Shown one piece after another: positions 15,297 through 24,015 of a DNA stretch of 64,000 bases (within the stretch, counting starts at the first letter, position 1; each line of letters begins with the position of its first letter). The DNA is from Pseudomonas knackmussii B13 (GTDB lineage: Bacteria > Pseudomonadota > Gammaproteobacteria > Pseudomonadales > Pseudomonadaceae), in assembly GCF_000689415.1 (NCBI RefSeq), contig NZ_HG322950.1, positions 1,801,001 through 1,865,000 on the forward strand. The letters are read 5' to 3'. The position numbers were made by a program, and so were the translations under genes. The notes under the pieces are model-generated. The model had not been told where the DNA came from and did not search any database. It saw nothing but the letters and a program-made list of their open reading frames with translations.

Positions 15297-15893
15297 TCAC
15301 CACCCCGGCACGCCGCTCATGTCCGGCAGGTGGTGGGCGATGCCCTTGTGGCAGTCGATGCAGGTTGCCTGGCCCGAGGCCAGGGCGGTGGAGTGCATCT
15401 GCCTGGCGCGCGGGCTCTGGCGGGTGAAGTCCATGAATTGGAAGTTGTGGCAGTTGCGACACTCCAGCGAATCGTTGGCCTTGAGCCGTGCCCATTCGTG
15501 TTCGGCTAGTTCGCGGCGGTGGTCGAGGAATTTCTCGCGGGTGTTGATGGTGCCGAAGATCTTGCCCCAGACCTCCTTGGACGCCTGCATCTTGCGGGCA
15601 ATCTTGTCGGTCCATTTGTGCGGCACATGGCAGTCCGGGCAGGTGGCGCGCACGCCCGAGCGATTGGTGTAGTGGATGGTGTCCTTGAGCTCGACATAGA
15701 CGTTGTCGCGCATCTCGTGGCAGGAGGTGCAGAACTTCTCGCTGTTGGTCGCCTCCAGCGCGGTGTTGAAGCCGCCCCAGAAGATGATCCCGGCGATGAA
15801 CCCGGCCAGGGTCAGGAACCCCAGGCTGTAGTGCACGCTGGGCCGGCGCAGGACCGTCCAGTAACCGCCAAGCCAGGCGATGAGTGCTTTCAT
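15297..15893 (-). CDS. napC: Membrane-anchored tetrahaem c-type cytochrome, nitrate reductase electron donor
   Basis: NapC/NirT-family quinol dehydrogenase, 198 residues. It oxidises quinol at the inner membrane and passes electrons to NapB and NapA. One N-terminal membrane anchor lies at about residues 22-42. Four CXXCH haem sites are at Cys55 (CTSCH), Cys85 (CPDCH), Cys145 (CRNCH) and Cys178 (CIDCH). Last gene of napEFDABC. The upstream napB stop is 9 bp away. Confidence 0.97.
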   Translation of the reverse strand: MKALIAWLGGYWTVLRRPSVHYSLGFLTLAGFIAGIIFWGGFNTALEATNSEKFCTSCHEMRDNVYVELKDTIHYTNRSGVRATCPDCHVPHKWTDKIARKMQASKEVWGKIFGTINTREKFLDHRRELAEHEWARLKANDSLECRNCHNFQFMDFTRQSPRARQMHSTALASGQATCIDCHKGIAHHLPDMSGVPGW

Positions 15894-15902
15894 GGCCCCT
15901 CC

Positions 15903-16382
15903 TCAGGGTTTGCTGGCGGCGGCGTCGCGCTTGAGGATGCTGTCGATGTCTTCGAAGCTGTTGCCCACCAGCGGCTTCACGTCCTCCTGGGGCACGTGGC
16001 ACTGCACGCAGAAGTAACGGCGTGGCGCCACCGAGGCCAGCACCTGGCCGTCGCGGTCCATGTAGTGGGTGATGCTGATCATCGGCGCCTGCACCTTCGC
16101 GCTGTTGGCGCGGCTGTGGCAGGACAGGCACTTGTTGCTGTTGGTGTCGATGCGATAGCCGGCGATGGTGTGCGGGATGGTCGGCGGCTGCTCGGGGTAG
16201 GCGCGTTCGCGGCGGATGTCCTTGTTCTCTTCCGGCGCCAGCGGCGGCGCCGGGCGGTCCTGGCTGATGGTTCCGCCGGGGCGGCGGCCGTCCGGGGCCG
16301 GGGCGTCCAGCGGGTAGTCCGGCTGCGCAGCCAGCAGCGGCAGGCCGAGCAGCAGGAGCAGGAACGGGATCAGGCGTTTCAT
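15903..16382 (-). CDS. napB: Periplasmic nitrate reductase, dihaem cytochrome subunit
   Basis: Small electron-transfer subunit that relays electrons from NapC to NapA. 159 residues with a signal peptide (MKRLIPFLLLLLGLPLLAA) and two c-type haem sites, CLSCH and CVQCH, plus histidines that provide the distal ligands. It starts 10 bp after napA. Confidence 0.97.
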   Translation of the reverse strand: MKRLIPFLLLLLGLPLLAAQPDYPLDAPAPDGRRPGGTISQDRPAPPLAPEENKDIRRERAYPEQPPTIPHTIAGYRIDTNSNKCLSCHSRANSAKVQAPMISITHYMDRDGQVLASVAPRRYFCVQCHVPQEDVKPLVGNSFEDIDSILKRDAAASKP

Positions 16383-16392
16383 GGCGGGCTCC

Positions 16393-18897
16393 TCAGGCCA
16401 GGCTGACCAGCTCGATGCGGACCGCGCACTTCTTGTAGTCGGTCTGCTTGGAGATCGGGTCGGTGGCGTCCAGGGTGACCTTGTTGATCAGTTTGTTGGC
16501 GTCGAAGAAGGGCACGAATACCAGCCCCTGAGGCGGTTTGTTGCGCCCGCGTGTTTCGATGCGCGCGCGGATCTCGCCGCGCCGGCTGATCACCTTTACC
16601 TCGCTGCCGCGCCTGAGTTTCAGCTTCGTGGCGTCGTCCGGGTGCATGTACACCAGGGCGTCGGGCACCGCCTTGTACAGCTCCGGCACGCGCTGGGTCA
16701 TGCTGCCGGTGTGCCAGTGTTCGAGCACGCGGCCGGTACACAGCCAGAACGGGTAGTCGGCGTCTGGCGCCTCGGCCGGCGGCTCGTAGGGCAGGGCGAA
16801 GATGATCGCCTTCTTGTCCGGGTAGCCGTAGAACTGCACGCCGCTGCCCTTGGCGACGTAGGGGTCGAGTCCCTCGCGGTAGCGCCAGAGGGTTTCCTTG
16901 CCGTCCACCACCGGCCAGCGCAGGCCGCGCGCCTCGTGGTAGGCGTCGAAGGGCGCGAGGTCGTGGCCATGGCCGCGGCCGAAACGGGCGTATTCCTCGA
17001 ACAGGCCCTTCTGCAGGTAGAAACCGAAGGCCTTGGCTTCGTCGTTGGCGTATCCCTTGGCCACCTGTTCGGCACCGAAGGCGTCCACCTGGCCGTTGCG
17101 GAACAGCACTTCGTAGAGGGTCTTGCCCTTGAGCTCGGGCGCCTTGGCCAGCAGGTCGGCGGGCCATACCTCGTCGGTGGTGAAGCGCTTGGAGAATTCC
17201 ACCAGTTGCCAGAGGTCGGACTTCGCCTCGCCCGGCGCGCTCACCAGTTGGTGCCAGAACTGCGTGCGTCGCTCGGCGTTACCGTAGGCGCCTTCCTTTT
17301 CCACCCACATCGCGCTGGGCAGGATGAGGTCGGCGGCCTGGGCCGAGACGGTCGGGTAGACGTCGGAGACGATCACGAAGTTTTCCGGGTTGCGCCATCC
17401 CGGCAGCACTTCCTGCATGACGTTCGGCCCGGCCTGCATGTTGTTGCACACCTGGGTCCAGTAGACGTTGAGCACGCCGTCCTTGAGCTTGCGGCTCTGC
17501 TCCACGGCGTGGAAGCCGACTTTCTCCTGGATGGTGCCGGCCGGGACCTTCCAGATCTTCTCGGCGGTTTCGCGGTGTTTCGGGTTGGTCACCACCAGGT
17601 CCGCCGGCAGGCGGTGGGCGAAGGTGCCGACCTCGCGCGCAGTGCCGCAGGCCGAAGGCTGGCCGGTGAGCGAGAAGGGGCTGTTGCCCGGCTCGCTGAT
17701 TTTCCCGGTGAGCAGGTGGATGTTGTAGATCAGGTTGTTGGCCCAGACACCGCGGGTGTGCTGGTTGAAGCCCATGGTCCAGAACGACACCACCTTGCGT
17801 TTCGGGTCGGCGTAGAGTTCGGCCAGGGCCTTGAGGCGTTCGGCCGGCACGCCGCTTTCCTTGGCTGTGCGCTCCAGGGTGTAGGGCTTGACGAAGGCGG
17901 CGAAGGCGTCGAAATCGATATCGCTCCAGGTATTGGCCTTGGCGGCGTTCTGCGCCTTCTTCTCCATGGGCTCATCCGGGCGCAGTCCGTAGCCGATGTC
18001 ATCGACGCCCTTCGCGAAGCGCACGTGCTGGCTGACGAAGTCGCGGTTCACCGCGCCGCTCTGGATGATGTGGTTGGCGATGTAGTTGAGGATGTGCAGG
18101 TCGGTCTGCGGCGTGAACACCATGGGGATGTCGGCCAGGTCGAAGCTGCGGTGCTCGAAGGTGGAGAGCACCGCCACCTTGACGTGCGGCGCGCTGAGGC
18201 GGCGGTCGGTGACCCGCGACCAGAGCACCGGGTGCATCTCGGCCATGTTCGAGCCCCAGAGCACGAAGGCGTCGGTGGCCTCGAAGTCGTCGTAGCAGCC
18301 CATGGGTTCGTCCATGCCGAAGCTGCGCATGAAGCCCATTACCGCCGAGGCCATGCAGTGGCGCGCGTTGGGGTCGATGTTGTTGCTGCGCAGGCCGGCC
18401 TTGAACAGCTTGTTGGCGGCGTAGCCTTCCCACACCGTCCACTGCCCGGAGCCGAACATGCCCACCGAGGTCGGCCCCTTGGCCTTGAGCGCGGCCTTGA
18501 ACTTCTCGGCCATGATGTCGAAGGCGGCGTCCCAGCTGATCGGCTGGAATTCGCCCTGCTTGTCGTACTTGCCGTCTTTCATGCGCAGCAGCGGGCGGGT
18601 CAGGCGGTCGCTGCCGTACATGATCTTCGACAGGAAGTAGCCCTTCACGCAGTTGATCCCGCGGTTGACCTCGGCCTTGATGTCGCCGTGGGTGGCGACC
18701 ACCTTGCCGTCGCGGGTGGCGACCATGACGCTGCAGCCGGTGCCGCAGAAGCGGCAGGGCGCCTTGTTCCAGTCCAGCGTGGTCATGTCCGCCTCGGTGA
18801 CCAGGTTGCTGGCGGAACTGAGGATCGGCAGCCCGGCGGCGGCCGCGGCCATGGCGGCGGCGTTGGCCTTGGCGAACTGGCGGCGGGTGAGGTTCAT
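16393..18897 (-). CDS. napA: Periplasmic nitrate reductase, molybdenum catalytic subunit
   Basis: Reduces nitrate to nitrite in the periplasm with a Mo-bis-molybdopterin-guanine-dinucleotide cofactor. 834 residues. The N terminus has a twin-arginine signal (LTRRQFAKANAAA). One [4Fe-4S] cluster is bound by Cys48, Cys51, Cys55 and Cys83 (PCRFCGTGC...GINCVKG). The molybdenum ligand is Cys181 in NARHCMASAVMGFM. Overlaps the napD stop by 4 bp. Needs molybdate (modABC) and molybdopterin synthesis (moaA), both in this window. Confidence 0.98.
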   Translation of the reverse strand: MNLTRRQFAKANAAAMAAAAAGLPILSSASNLVTEADMTTLDWNKAPCRFCGTGCSVMVATRDGKVVATHGDIKAEVNRGINCVKGYFLSKIMYGSDRLTRPLLRMKDGKYDKQGEFQPISWDAAFDIMAEKFKAALKAKGPTSVGMFGSGQWTVWEGYAANKLFKAGLRSNNIDPNARHCMASAVMGFMRSFGMDEPMGCYDDFEATDAFVLWGSNMAEMHPVLWSRVTDRRLSAPHVKVAVLSTFEHRSFDLADIPMVFTPQTDLHILNYIANHIIQSGAVNRDFVSQHVRFAKGVDDIGYGLRPDEPMEKKAQNAAKANTWSDIDFDAFAAFVKPYTLERTAKESGVPAERLKALAELYADPKRKVVSFWTMGFNQHTRGVWANNLIYNIHLLTGKISEPGNSPFSLTGQPSACGTAREVGTFAHRLPADLVVTNPKHRETAEKIWKVPAGTIQEKVGFHAVEQSRKLKDGVLNVYWTQVCNNMQAGPNVMQEVLPGWRNPENFVIVSDVYPTVSAQAADLILPSAMWVEKEGAYGNAERRTQFWHQLVSAPGEAKSDLWQLVEFSKRFTTDEVWPADLLAKAPELKGKTLYEVLFRNGQVDAFGAEQVAKGYANDEAKAFGFYLQKGLFEEYARFGRGHGHDLAPFDAYHEARGLRWPVVDGKETLWRYREGLDPYVAKGSGVQFYGYPDKKAIIFALPYEPPAEAPDADYPFWLCTGRVLEHWHTGSMTQRVPELYKAVPDALVYMHPDDATKLKLRRGSEVKVISRRGEIRARIETRGRNKPPQGLVFVPFFDANKLINKVTLDATDPISKQTDYKKCAVRIELVSLA

Positions 18898-19202
18898 CGT
18901 GTACCTCCGGCGGCGAGACCGACGGGGGCGTCGGCGGCTGGTTTCTGCGGGGCGTCGGGCTGCTCCACGGTCTCGTGGTAGACCAGCACCGCGTTGAGCA
19001 CCCCGGGCAGGCTGTGGATGGCTTCGAGGGTCGCGAGGATCTGTTCCTCTTGCTCGGCCTCCAGCACCACCACGAGCTTGCCCAGCGGGCTTTCCTGGTG
19101 CAGTTCGAGGTGCGGCAGGCGGGCCAGGTTTGCCTTCACCGCGCCGAGCAGTTCCGGGCGCGCGTGGACCAGCAGACTGGCTATCTGGATGCAGTCAGGC
19201 AT
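18894..19202 (-). CDS. napD: NapA twin-arginine signal chaperone
   Basis: Cytoplasmic chaperone that binds the twin-arginine signal of NapA and delays export until the cofactor is inserted. 102 residues. The core (IQIASLLVHARPELLGAVKANLARLPHLELH) matches the NapD ferredoxin-like fold. The last ~20 residues are a Pro/Ala-rich tail. It overlaps napF upstream by 8 bp and napA downstream by 4 bp, so translation is coupled. Confidence 0.95.
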   Translation of the reverse strand: MPDCIQIASLLVHARPELLGAVKANLARLPHLELHQESPLGKLVVVLEAEQEEQILATLEAIHSLPGVLNAVLVYHETVEQPDAPQKPAADAPVGLAAGGTR

Positions 19203-19683
19203 CGGCGGTCATCTCCTCGCTGAGTTGGATGGCCTGGCTCGGGCAGGGCGCGAGGCACGCGCCGCAACCCGTGCAGGCCAGGGAGTCGAGTTGCGGCAGC
19301 GGTGGGCCGCCGAGCTGCGGGCGGAAACGGATGGCGCGGGCCTCGCAGCTGTCTTCGCAGGCGCGGCAATGGATGCCGGCCAGCGCCAGGCAGCGTTCGC
19401 CAATGCGCGCGCGCCAGGGAAAGGCCGGTTGCGCGCGGTCGAACAGGCCGGCGTCGCAGCTGTCGGCACAGGCGCCGCAAAGGCTGCAGCCAGCGTGAGT
19501 CAGGTCGAGTTGCGGAAAGCCGCCGTCACCCAGGCGCAGCACCTGTTCCGGGCAGGTGCGCACGCAATCGCCGCAGCGCGTGCAGCGGTCGCTGAAGTCG
19601 TCGGCGGTCCACGGCGGTAGGCGCGGGGTTTCCGCGCCAGCCAGGCGGCGCAGCAGGGCGCGTCGGGGATGCACGGCGCGCAC
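19195..19683 (-). CDS. napF: Nap-associated ferredoxin-type protein
   Basis: Cytoplasmic iron-sulfur protein, 162 residues, thought to help cofactor assembly of NapA before export. Cysteine motifs for [4Fe-4S] clusters are CTRCGDCVRTCP, CSLCGACADSC, a CRACEDSC-type group and CTGCGACLAPCP. It follows napE with no gap and overlaps napD. Confidence 0.95.
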   Translation of the reverse strand: MRAVHPRRALLRRLAGAETPRLPPWTADDFSDRCTRCGDCVRTCPEQVLRLGDGGFPQLDLTHAGCSLCGACADSCDAGLFDRAQPAFPWRARIGERCLALAGIHCRACEDSCEARAIRFRPQLGGPPLPQLDSLACTGCGACLAPCPSQAIQLSEEMTADA

Positions 19684-19851
19684 CTAGCCTGGCGGTCCCG
19701 GCGGGCCGGCCAACAGCTGGTACATCCAGACGATGAATCCGTAGCCGCCGACGACAGCCACGGACAAAAGCGGGAACAGGCAGATCACGAGAAACAGGAA
19801 CAGCCGGGTCTCCTTGCCCTTCGCCACTTCCACTGGGCTCTTTTCGCTCAT
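19684..19851 (-). CDS. napE: Small membrane protein of the nap operon
   Basis: 55-residue protein with one membrane helix (about residues 15-45, FLFLVICLFPLLSVAVVGGYG). The ATG at 19851 is chosen because TGGAGG precedes it; the longer frame to 19920 has no ribosome site. First gene of napEFDABC in Pseudomonas and Paracoccus; function unknown. It ends in a PPGPPG tail. No clear ANR/FNR box was seen upstream. Confidence 0.9.
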   Translation of the reverse strand: MSEKSPVEVAKGKETRLFLFLVICLFPLLSVAVVGGYGFIVWMYQLLAGPPGPPG

Positions 19852-19936
19852 GTGGCAGCCTCCAAGCGATGCCGTCAGGGAGTATAGACCGCAGTAGAAA
19901 TGTGGCTTTCGGTGTCCCACAAGCGGACGAGCGGTT

Positions 19937-19954
19937 CGTTCAGCCGAGGTTCAG
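19937..19954 (+). promoter_or_regulatory. PhoP box-like direct repeat upstream of oprH
   Basis: GTTCAG at 19938 and again at 19949, exactly 11 bp apart. This is the layout of PhoP boxes (a 6-base repeat with 5-base spacer). It is 84-100 bp upstream of the oprH start and is consistent with PhoP autoregulation of oprH-phoP-phoQ. Confidence 0.65.
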
Positions 19955-20037
19955 AGAGCTGACAGGTTGCGTTCAGTCGCCCCCGCTTAACCTGTTCTCC
20001 GTCAACTACTTACACACCTCTCTGACGGAGAATGACG

Positions 20038-20643
20038 ATGAAAACCCTGAAGAAGCTCGCTCTCGCCACTGCCATCCTCGGCGCCAGCATCGGCATGGCC
20101 CAGGCCTCGGAAAACTTCGTAGGTCTGACCTGGGGTGAAACCAGCAACAACATCCAGAAATCCGCAGACCTGAACCGCAACCTCAACGATCCGAAGCTCG
20201 ACAGCGTGATCAACAACAGCAGCACCTGGGGCGTGCGCGCCGGCCAGCAGAACGAACAGGGCCGCTACTACGCGACCTACGAGAACACGTCCGATACCTA
20301 CAGCGGCATGAAGCTGCGCCAGCAGAACCTGCTCGGCAGCTACGACGCCTTCCTGCCGATCAATGAACAGGGCACCAAGCTGTTTGGCGGCGGTACTGTC
20401 GGCCTGACCAAGCTGGAACAGGAGTCGCGTGGCTTCAAGCGTGACAGCGATGTCGGCTACGCCATCGGCGCCCAGGCGGGTGTCCTGCAGGATATCGGCA
20501 AGAACGCTTCCATCGAAGGCGGCTATCGTTACCTGCGGACCAATGCCAGCACGGAGATGAGCCCGCACGGTGGTTCCAAGGTCGGATCGCTTGACCTGCA
20601 CAGCAGCTCGCAGATCTACCTGGGCGCCAACTATCGGTTCTGA
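20038..20643 (+). CDS. oprH: Outer membrane protein H1, low-magnesium inducible
   Basis: Eight-stranded outer-membrane barrel that binds lipopolysaccharide and stabilises the outer membrane when magnesium is low. 201 residues from the ATG at 20038, preferred over 20032 because GGAG is then 7 bp upstream. Signal peptide ends near MAQASE. The protein ends in the terminal aromatic YRF needed for barrel assembly. First gene of oprH-phoP-phoQ, behind a PhoP box-like repeat. Confidence 0.95.
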   Translation: MKTLKKLALATAILGASIGMAQASENFVGLTWGETSNNIQKSADLNRNLNDPKLDSVINNSSTWGVRAGQQNEQGRYYATYENTSDTYSGMKLRQQNLLGSYDAFLPINEQGTKLFGGGTVGLTKLEQESRGFKRDSDVGYAIGAQAGVLQDIGKNASIEGGYRYLRTNASTEMSPHGGSKVGSLDLHSSSQIYLGANYRF

Positions 20644-20652
20644 CTGGCAACC

Positions 20653-20673
20653 GGCCGGGCCTCGCGCCCGGCC
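20653..20673 (+). other. Hairpin between oprH and phoP
   Basis: GGCCGGGC-CTCGC-GCCCGGCC, a perfect eight-pair stem without a T-run. It may protect the abundant oprH message or reduce read-through into phoPQ, since far more OprH than PhoPQ is needed. Confidence 0.55.
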
Positions 20674-20694
20674 ACCGCATAAGGAGGTTTACCC

Positions 20695-21372
20695 ATGAAG
20701 TTACTGGTAGTGGAGGACGAGGCGCTGCTGCGCCATCACCTGTTCACCCGTCTCGGCGAGCAGGGCCATGTGGTCGACGCCGTGGGCGATGCCGAAGAGG
20801 CCCTGTACCGGGCCAGCGAGTACCACCACGACCTGGCGGTGGTCGACCTCGGCCTGCCGGGCATGAGCGGCCTGGACCTGATCCGCGAGTTCCGCAGCCA
20901 GGGCAAGACCTTCCCGATCCTGATTCTCACCGCGCGCGGCAACTGGCAGGACAAGGTCGAAGGACTGGCCGCCGGCGCCGACGACTACGTGGTCAAGCCG
21001 TTCCAGTTCGAGGAACTGGAAGCGCGCCTGAACGCTTTGTTGCGTCGCTCCAGCGGCTTCGTCCAGGCGACCATCGAGGCCGGCCCGCTGGTGCTCGACC
21101 TCAACCGCAAGCAGGCCGCCGTGGACGGTGAAGCGCTCAACCTGACCGCCTTCGAGTACCGCATCCTCGAATACCTCATGCGTCATCACCAGCAGGTGGT
21201 GAGCAAGGAGCGCCTGATCGAGCAGCTGTACCCGGACGACGACGAGCGCGACCCCAACGTCATCGAAGTGCTGGTCGGCCGTTTGCGGCGCAAGCTGGAG
21301 ACCCATGAAGGCTTCCGCCCGATCGACACGGTGCGCGGCCAGGGCTACCTGTTCACCGAGCGCTGCCGATGA
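20695..21372 (+). CDS. phoP: Two-component response regulator PhoP
   Basis: OmpR-family regulator of the low-magnesium and cationic-peptide response, 225 residues. Receiver: VVEDEALLRHH with the acidic pocket, phospho-acceptor Asp in DLAVVDLGLPG, lysine in VVKPF. C-terminal winged helix contains NVIEVLVGRLRRKLE and RGQGYLF. AAGGAGG ribosome site. Its stop overlaps phoQ by 4 bp. Confidence 0.97.
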   Translation: MKLLVVEDEALLRHHLFTRLGEQGHVVDAVGDAEEALYRASEYHHDLAVVDLGLPGMSGLDLIREFRSQGKTFPILILTARGNWQDKVEGLAAGADDYVVKPFQFEELEARLNALLRRSSGFVQATIEAGPLVLDLNRKQAAVDGEALNLTAFEYRILEYLMRHHQQVVSKERLIEQLYPDDDERDPNVIEVLVGRLRRKLETHEGFRPIDTVRGQGYLFTERCR

Positions 21373-22712
21373 TGCGCTCGCTGCGGGTTCGCCTGATGAT
21401 CGGCGCGGCGACGCTGGCGATCCTTTTCATGCTGGCCTTGCTGCCGGCGCTGCAGCGGGCCTTCAGCATCGCCCTGGAGGACGCCATCCAGCAGCGCCTG
21501 GCCGCCGACGTCGCGACCCTGGTGTCTTCCGCGCGGATCGAGGGCGATCGCCTCGACATGCCCGAGCACCTGGCGGTCGAAGACTTCAACCTGCCCGAGT
21601 CCAAGCTCCTGGGCTTCATCTATGACCGCGATGGCACGCTGGTCTGGCGTTCGAGTTCCGCCCAGGACGAAAGCGTCAGCTACCGCCCGCATTACACCGG
21701 CAAGCTCGACGTCTTTACCCGCACCCGCGACGAAAAAGGCAGCGAGTTCTTTGTCTACGACGTGGAGATCGACCTGCTGGGCGGCCAGAAGGCGGCCTAC
21801 AGCATCGTCACCATGCAGCCGGTGAGCGCCTTCCGCGAGCTGGTGCACGGCTTCCGCGAGCAGCTCTACCTGTGGCTGGGCGGTGCCCTGCTGATACTGC
21901 TGGGCATGCTCTGGCTGGGGCTGGGTTGGGGTTTTCGCTCGATGCGCGGGCTGCGCGACGAGCTGGACCAGATCGAGTCCGGCGAGCGCGAGCGGCTGAG
22001 CGACGACCATCCCCGGGAAATGCTGCGACTGACCGATTCGCTGAACCGCCTGCTGGACAGCGAACGCACCCAGCGCGAGCGCTACCGCAACTCCCTGGCC
22101 GACCTCGCGCACAGCCTGAAGACGCCGCTGGCGGTGCTGCAGGGCGTGAGCGAGAACCTCGCCGGCCACGCGCAGAACCGCGAGCAGGTGCAGGTGCTGC
22201 AGAGCCAGATCGAGCGCATGAGCCAGCAGATCGGCTACCAGCTGCAACGCGCCAGCCTGCGCAAGAGCGGCCTGGTGCGCCACCGCGTGCAACTGGGGCC
22301 GCTGCTCGACACCCTGAGCGGTGCGCTGGACAAGGTCTACCGCGACAAGCAGGTGATCCTCGAGCGCGACTTTCCGGAAAGTCTCAGCCTGCCGTTGGAG
22401 CGCGGCGCGCTGCTGGAGCTGCTCGGCAATCTGCTGGAGAACGCCTACCGCCTGAGCCTGGGCCGTGTGCGCGTCGGTGCCAGCAAGCGCAACGGCAATT
22501 TCGAGCTGGTGGTGGAGGACGATGGTCCGGGCATCCCACCCGACCAGCGCCAGCGCATCCTGCGCCGCGGCGAGCGCCTGGACACCCAGCACCCGGGGCA
22601 GGGCATAGGCACGGCGGTGGTGATGGACATCCTCGACAGCTACGGCGGCAGCCTGGAGCTGGACGACTCCGACCTGGGCGGCGCTTGCTTCCGCATGCAG
22701 CTGCCGGGGTAG
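21369..22712 (+). CDS. phoQ: Sensor kinase PhoQ
   Basis: Inner-membrane magnesium and antimicrobial-peptide sensor that phosphorylates PhoP, 447 residues. First membrane helix about 12-30. The periplasmic domain (about 31-165) includes acidic stretches such as DEKGSEFFVYDVEIDL. Second helix about 166-188, then a HAMP linker. H-box LADLAHSLKTPLAVLQ; N-box LLGNLLENAYRLS; G-boxes VEDDGPGIPPDQ and GQGIGTAVVMDI. Translationally coupled to phoP. Confidence 0.97.
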   Translation: MMRSLRVRLMIGAATLAILFMLALLPALQRAFSIALEDAIQQRLAADVATLVSSARIEGDRLDMPEHLAVEDFNLPESKLLGFIYDRDGTLVWRSSSAQDESVSYRPHYTGKLDVFTRTRDEKGSEFFVYDVEIDLLGGQKAAYSIVTMQPVSAFRELVHGFREQLYLWLGGALLILLGMLWLGLGWGFRSMRGLRDELDQIESGERERLSDDHPREMLRLTDSLNRLLDSERTQRERYRNSLADLAHSLKTPLAVLQGVSENLAGHAQNREQVQVLQSQIERMSQQIGYQLQRASLRKSGLVRHRVQLGPLLDTLSGALDKVYRDKQVILERDFPESLSLPLERGALLELLGNLLENAYRLSLGRVRVGASKRNGNFELVVEDDGPGIPPDQRQRILRRGERLDTQHPGQGIGTAVVMDILDSYGGSLELDDSDLGGACFRMQLPG

Positions 22713-22754
22713 CGTGTACAACCGTTCGCGGTTGTGCGCCGCTGCGCCTCTCCC

Positions 22755-22806
22755 TGTAGGAGCGCGCCATGCGCGCGATTTCGCGGCCATGGGCCGCTCC
22801 TACAGG
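22755..22806. repeat. REP-like element, family B, between convergent phoQ and AraC-type gene
   Basis: TGTAGGAGCGCGCCATGCGC at one end and GGCCGCTCCTACAG at the other form a long imperfect palindrome. It fills the gap between two convergent genes and probably serves both as a transcript end. Confidence 0.75.
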
Positions 22807-22820
22807 TGATCCCCGACGCC

Positions 22821-23822
22821 TCACTCCCCCTGTTGCGTCCGGTAGGCGCCGGGGGTCAGCCCGGTCCACTTCTTGAACGCCCGGTGGAAGGCCGAGGGCT
22901 CGGAGAAGCCGAGCTGTTCGGCGATGTCCTGGATCGACAGCTCGTCGCGGCCCAGGTGATAGATCGCCAGGTCGCGGCGCAGCTGGTCCTTCAATTCCTG
23001 GAAGTTCGGCCCTTCCTCGCGCAGGTGGCGGCGCAGGGTCTGCGGGCTCATGTGCAACTGCTGCGCCACGCTTTCCAGGTCCGGCCAGTTGCGGCAGTCG
23101 CGGCCGAGCAGGCGGCGGATCTGGCTGGTCAGGCTGTCGCCGCCGTCCGGGCGGGCCAGCAGGTCGGCCGGGGAATCCTTGAGGAAGTGCTTGAGGCTGC
23201 GTTCATCCTGCAGCAGCGGCATGTCCAGGTAACGCGCCTGGAAGCTCAGCCCGGTGCTCTCCGCGCCGAAGCGTCGCGGGCAGGGGAAGAGCAGGTCGTA
23301 CTCGCTCGCGTGGGCTGGCTCGGGGTAGGTGAAGCGAGCCTCCTCCAGGCGGATGCGCTGGCCGATCAGCCAGCTGCCCAGGCGATGCCAGATCACCAGC
23401 AGGCTTTCGGTCAGGAAGTGCTCCGGGTCGTGCAGCCGGCTGTGGTCGAGGACCAGCTCGGCGCGCTCGCCAACGCGGCGCAGCTCGATGTGCGGCGCTT
23501 CGGGGAACAGGTCGTAGAACAGCGAGCCGCGGGTAAGCGCCTTGTCCAGGGTGCGGCACTGGATGATGGCGTGGCACATCATGGCGAAGGTGCCGCGCTT
23601 GCTGCGTAGCTCGCCAAAGCCCATGTATTCGTCGTCGAGGCTTTCCCAGATCACCTGGATCAGCCGGCCGAACTGCTCCGGCGACACCCGCGCGCGCGCT
23701 TCCTCGAGCAGCGCCGGCTGGATACCGGCTGCGCGCAGCAGGGGCTGGATGTCCTGGTCGCGCCGCTGCGCACCGCGCAAGGCGGCGCGAACGAAATGGC
23801 TGGCGATGGTGCGTTCACGCAT
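22821..23822 (-). CDS. AraC-family transcriptional regulator (OruR/ArgR-like domain architecture)
   Basis: 333 residues from the ATG at 23822. The N-terminal ~200 residues match the Arabinose_bd-type domain found in Pseudomonas AraC regulators of amino acid and choline catabolism. The C-terminal ~90 residues hold two helix-turn-helix units (LESVAQQLHMSPQTLRRHLREEG and IQDIAEQLGFSEPSAFHRAFKKW). The position between phoQ and dctA matches PA1182. Three tandem palindromes lie 62-118 bp upstream. Target genes are unknown; divergent dctA is a candidate. Confidence 0.92.
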   Translation of the reverse strand: MRERTIASHFVRAALRGAQRRDQDIQPLLRAAGIQPALLEEARARVSPEQFGRLIQVIWESLDDEYMGFGELRSKRGTFAMMCHAIIQCRTLDKALTRGSLFYDLFPEAPHIELRRVGERAELVLDHSRLHDPEHFLTESLLVIWHRLGSWLIGQRIRLEEARFTYPEPAHASEYDLLFPCPRRFGAESTGLSFQARYLDMPLLQDERSLKHFLKDSPADLLARPDGGDSLTSQIRRLLGRDCRNWPDLESVAQQLHMSPQTLRRHLREEGPNFQELKDQLRRDLAIYHLGRDELSIQDIAEQLGFSEPSAFHRAFKKWTGLTPGAYRTQQGE

Positions 23823-23883
23823 GGGGTGTCCTTGTTGTTGTTCGGTGGCCGGCGCGGCGAACAATCTACGGCAGCCATGGCCC

Positions 23884-23940
23884 TGGCGGATACCCGCCAA
23901 GTGGCGGGAAATCCGCCGCGGCTATGGCGGGTTTCCGCCA
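23884..23940. promoter_or_regulatory. Three tandem TGGCGG-N4-CCGCCA palindromes
   Basis: TGGCGGATACCCGCCA (23884-23899), TGGCGGGAAATCCGCC (23902-23917) and TGGCGGGTTTCCGCCA (23925-23940). Starts are 18 and 23 bp apart. Each is a near-perfect inverted repeat, so they look like three sites for one dimeric regulator. AraC proteins usually bind direct repeats, so another protein may be involved. Confidence 0.6.
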
Positions 23941-24015
23941 AACCAAAGGTCTTTCTGAAACTGGATGTATTTATAAGTTATTGAATTGTAAGAAATAAAT
24001 AGGATTTGCTCAGGT

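Noticed and set aside
19852..20037. ANR/FNR box for the nap operon
   Set aside because: No TTGAT-N4-ATCAA-like sequence found between napE and oprH.
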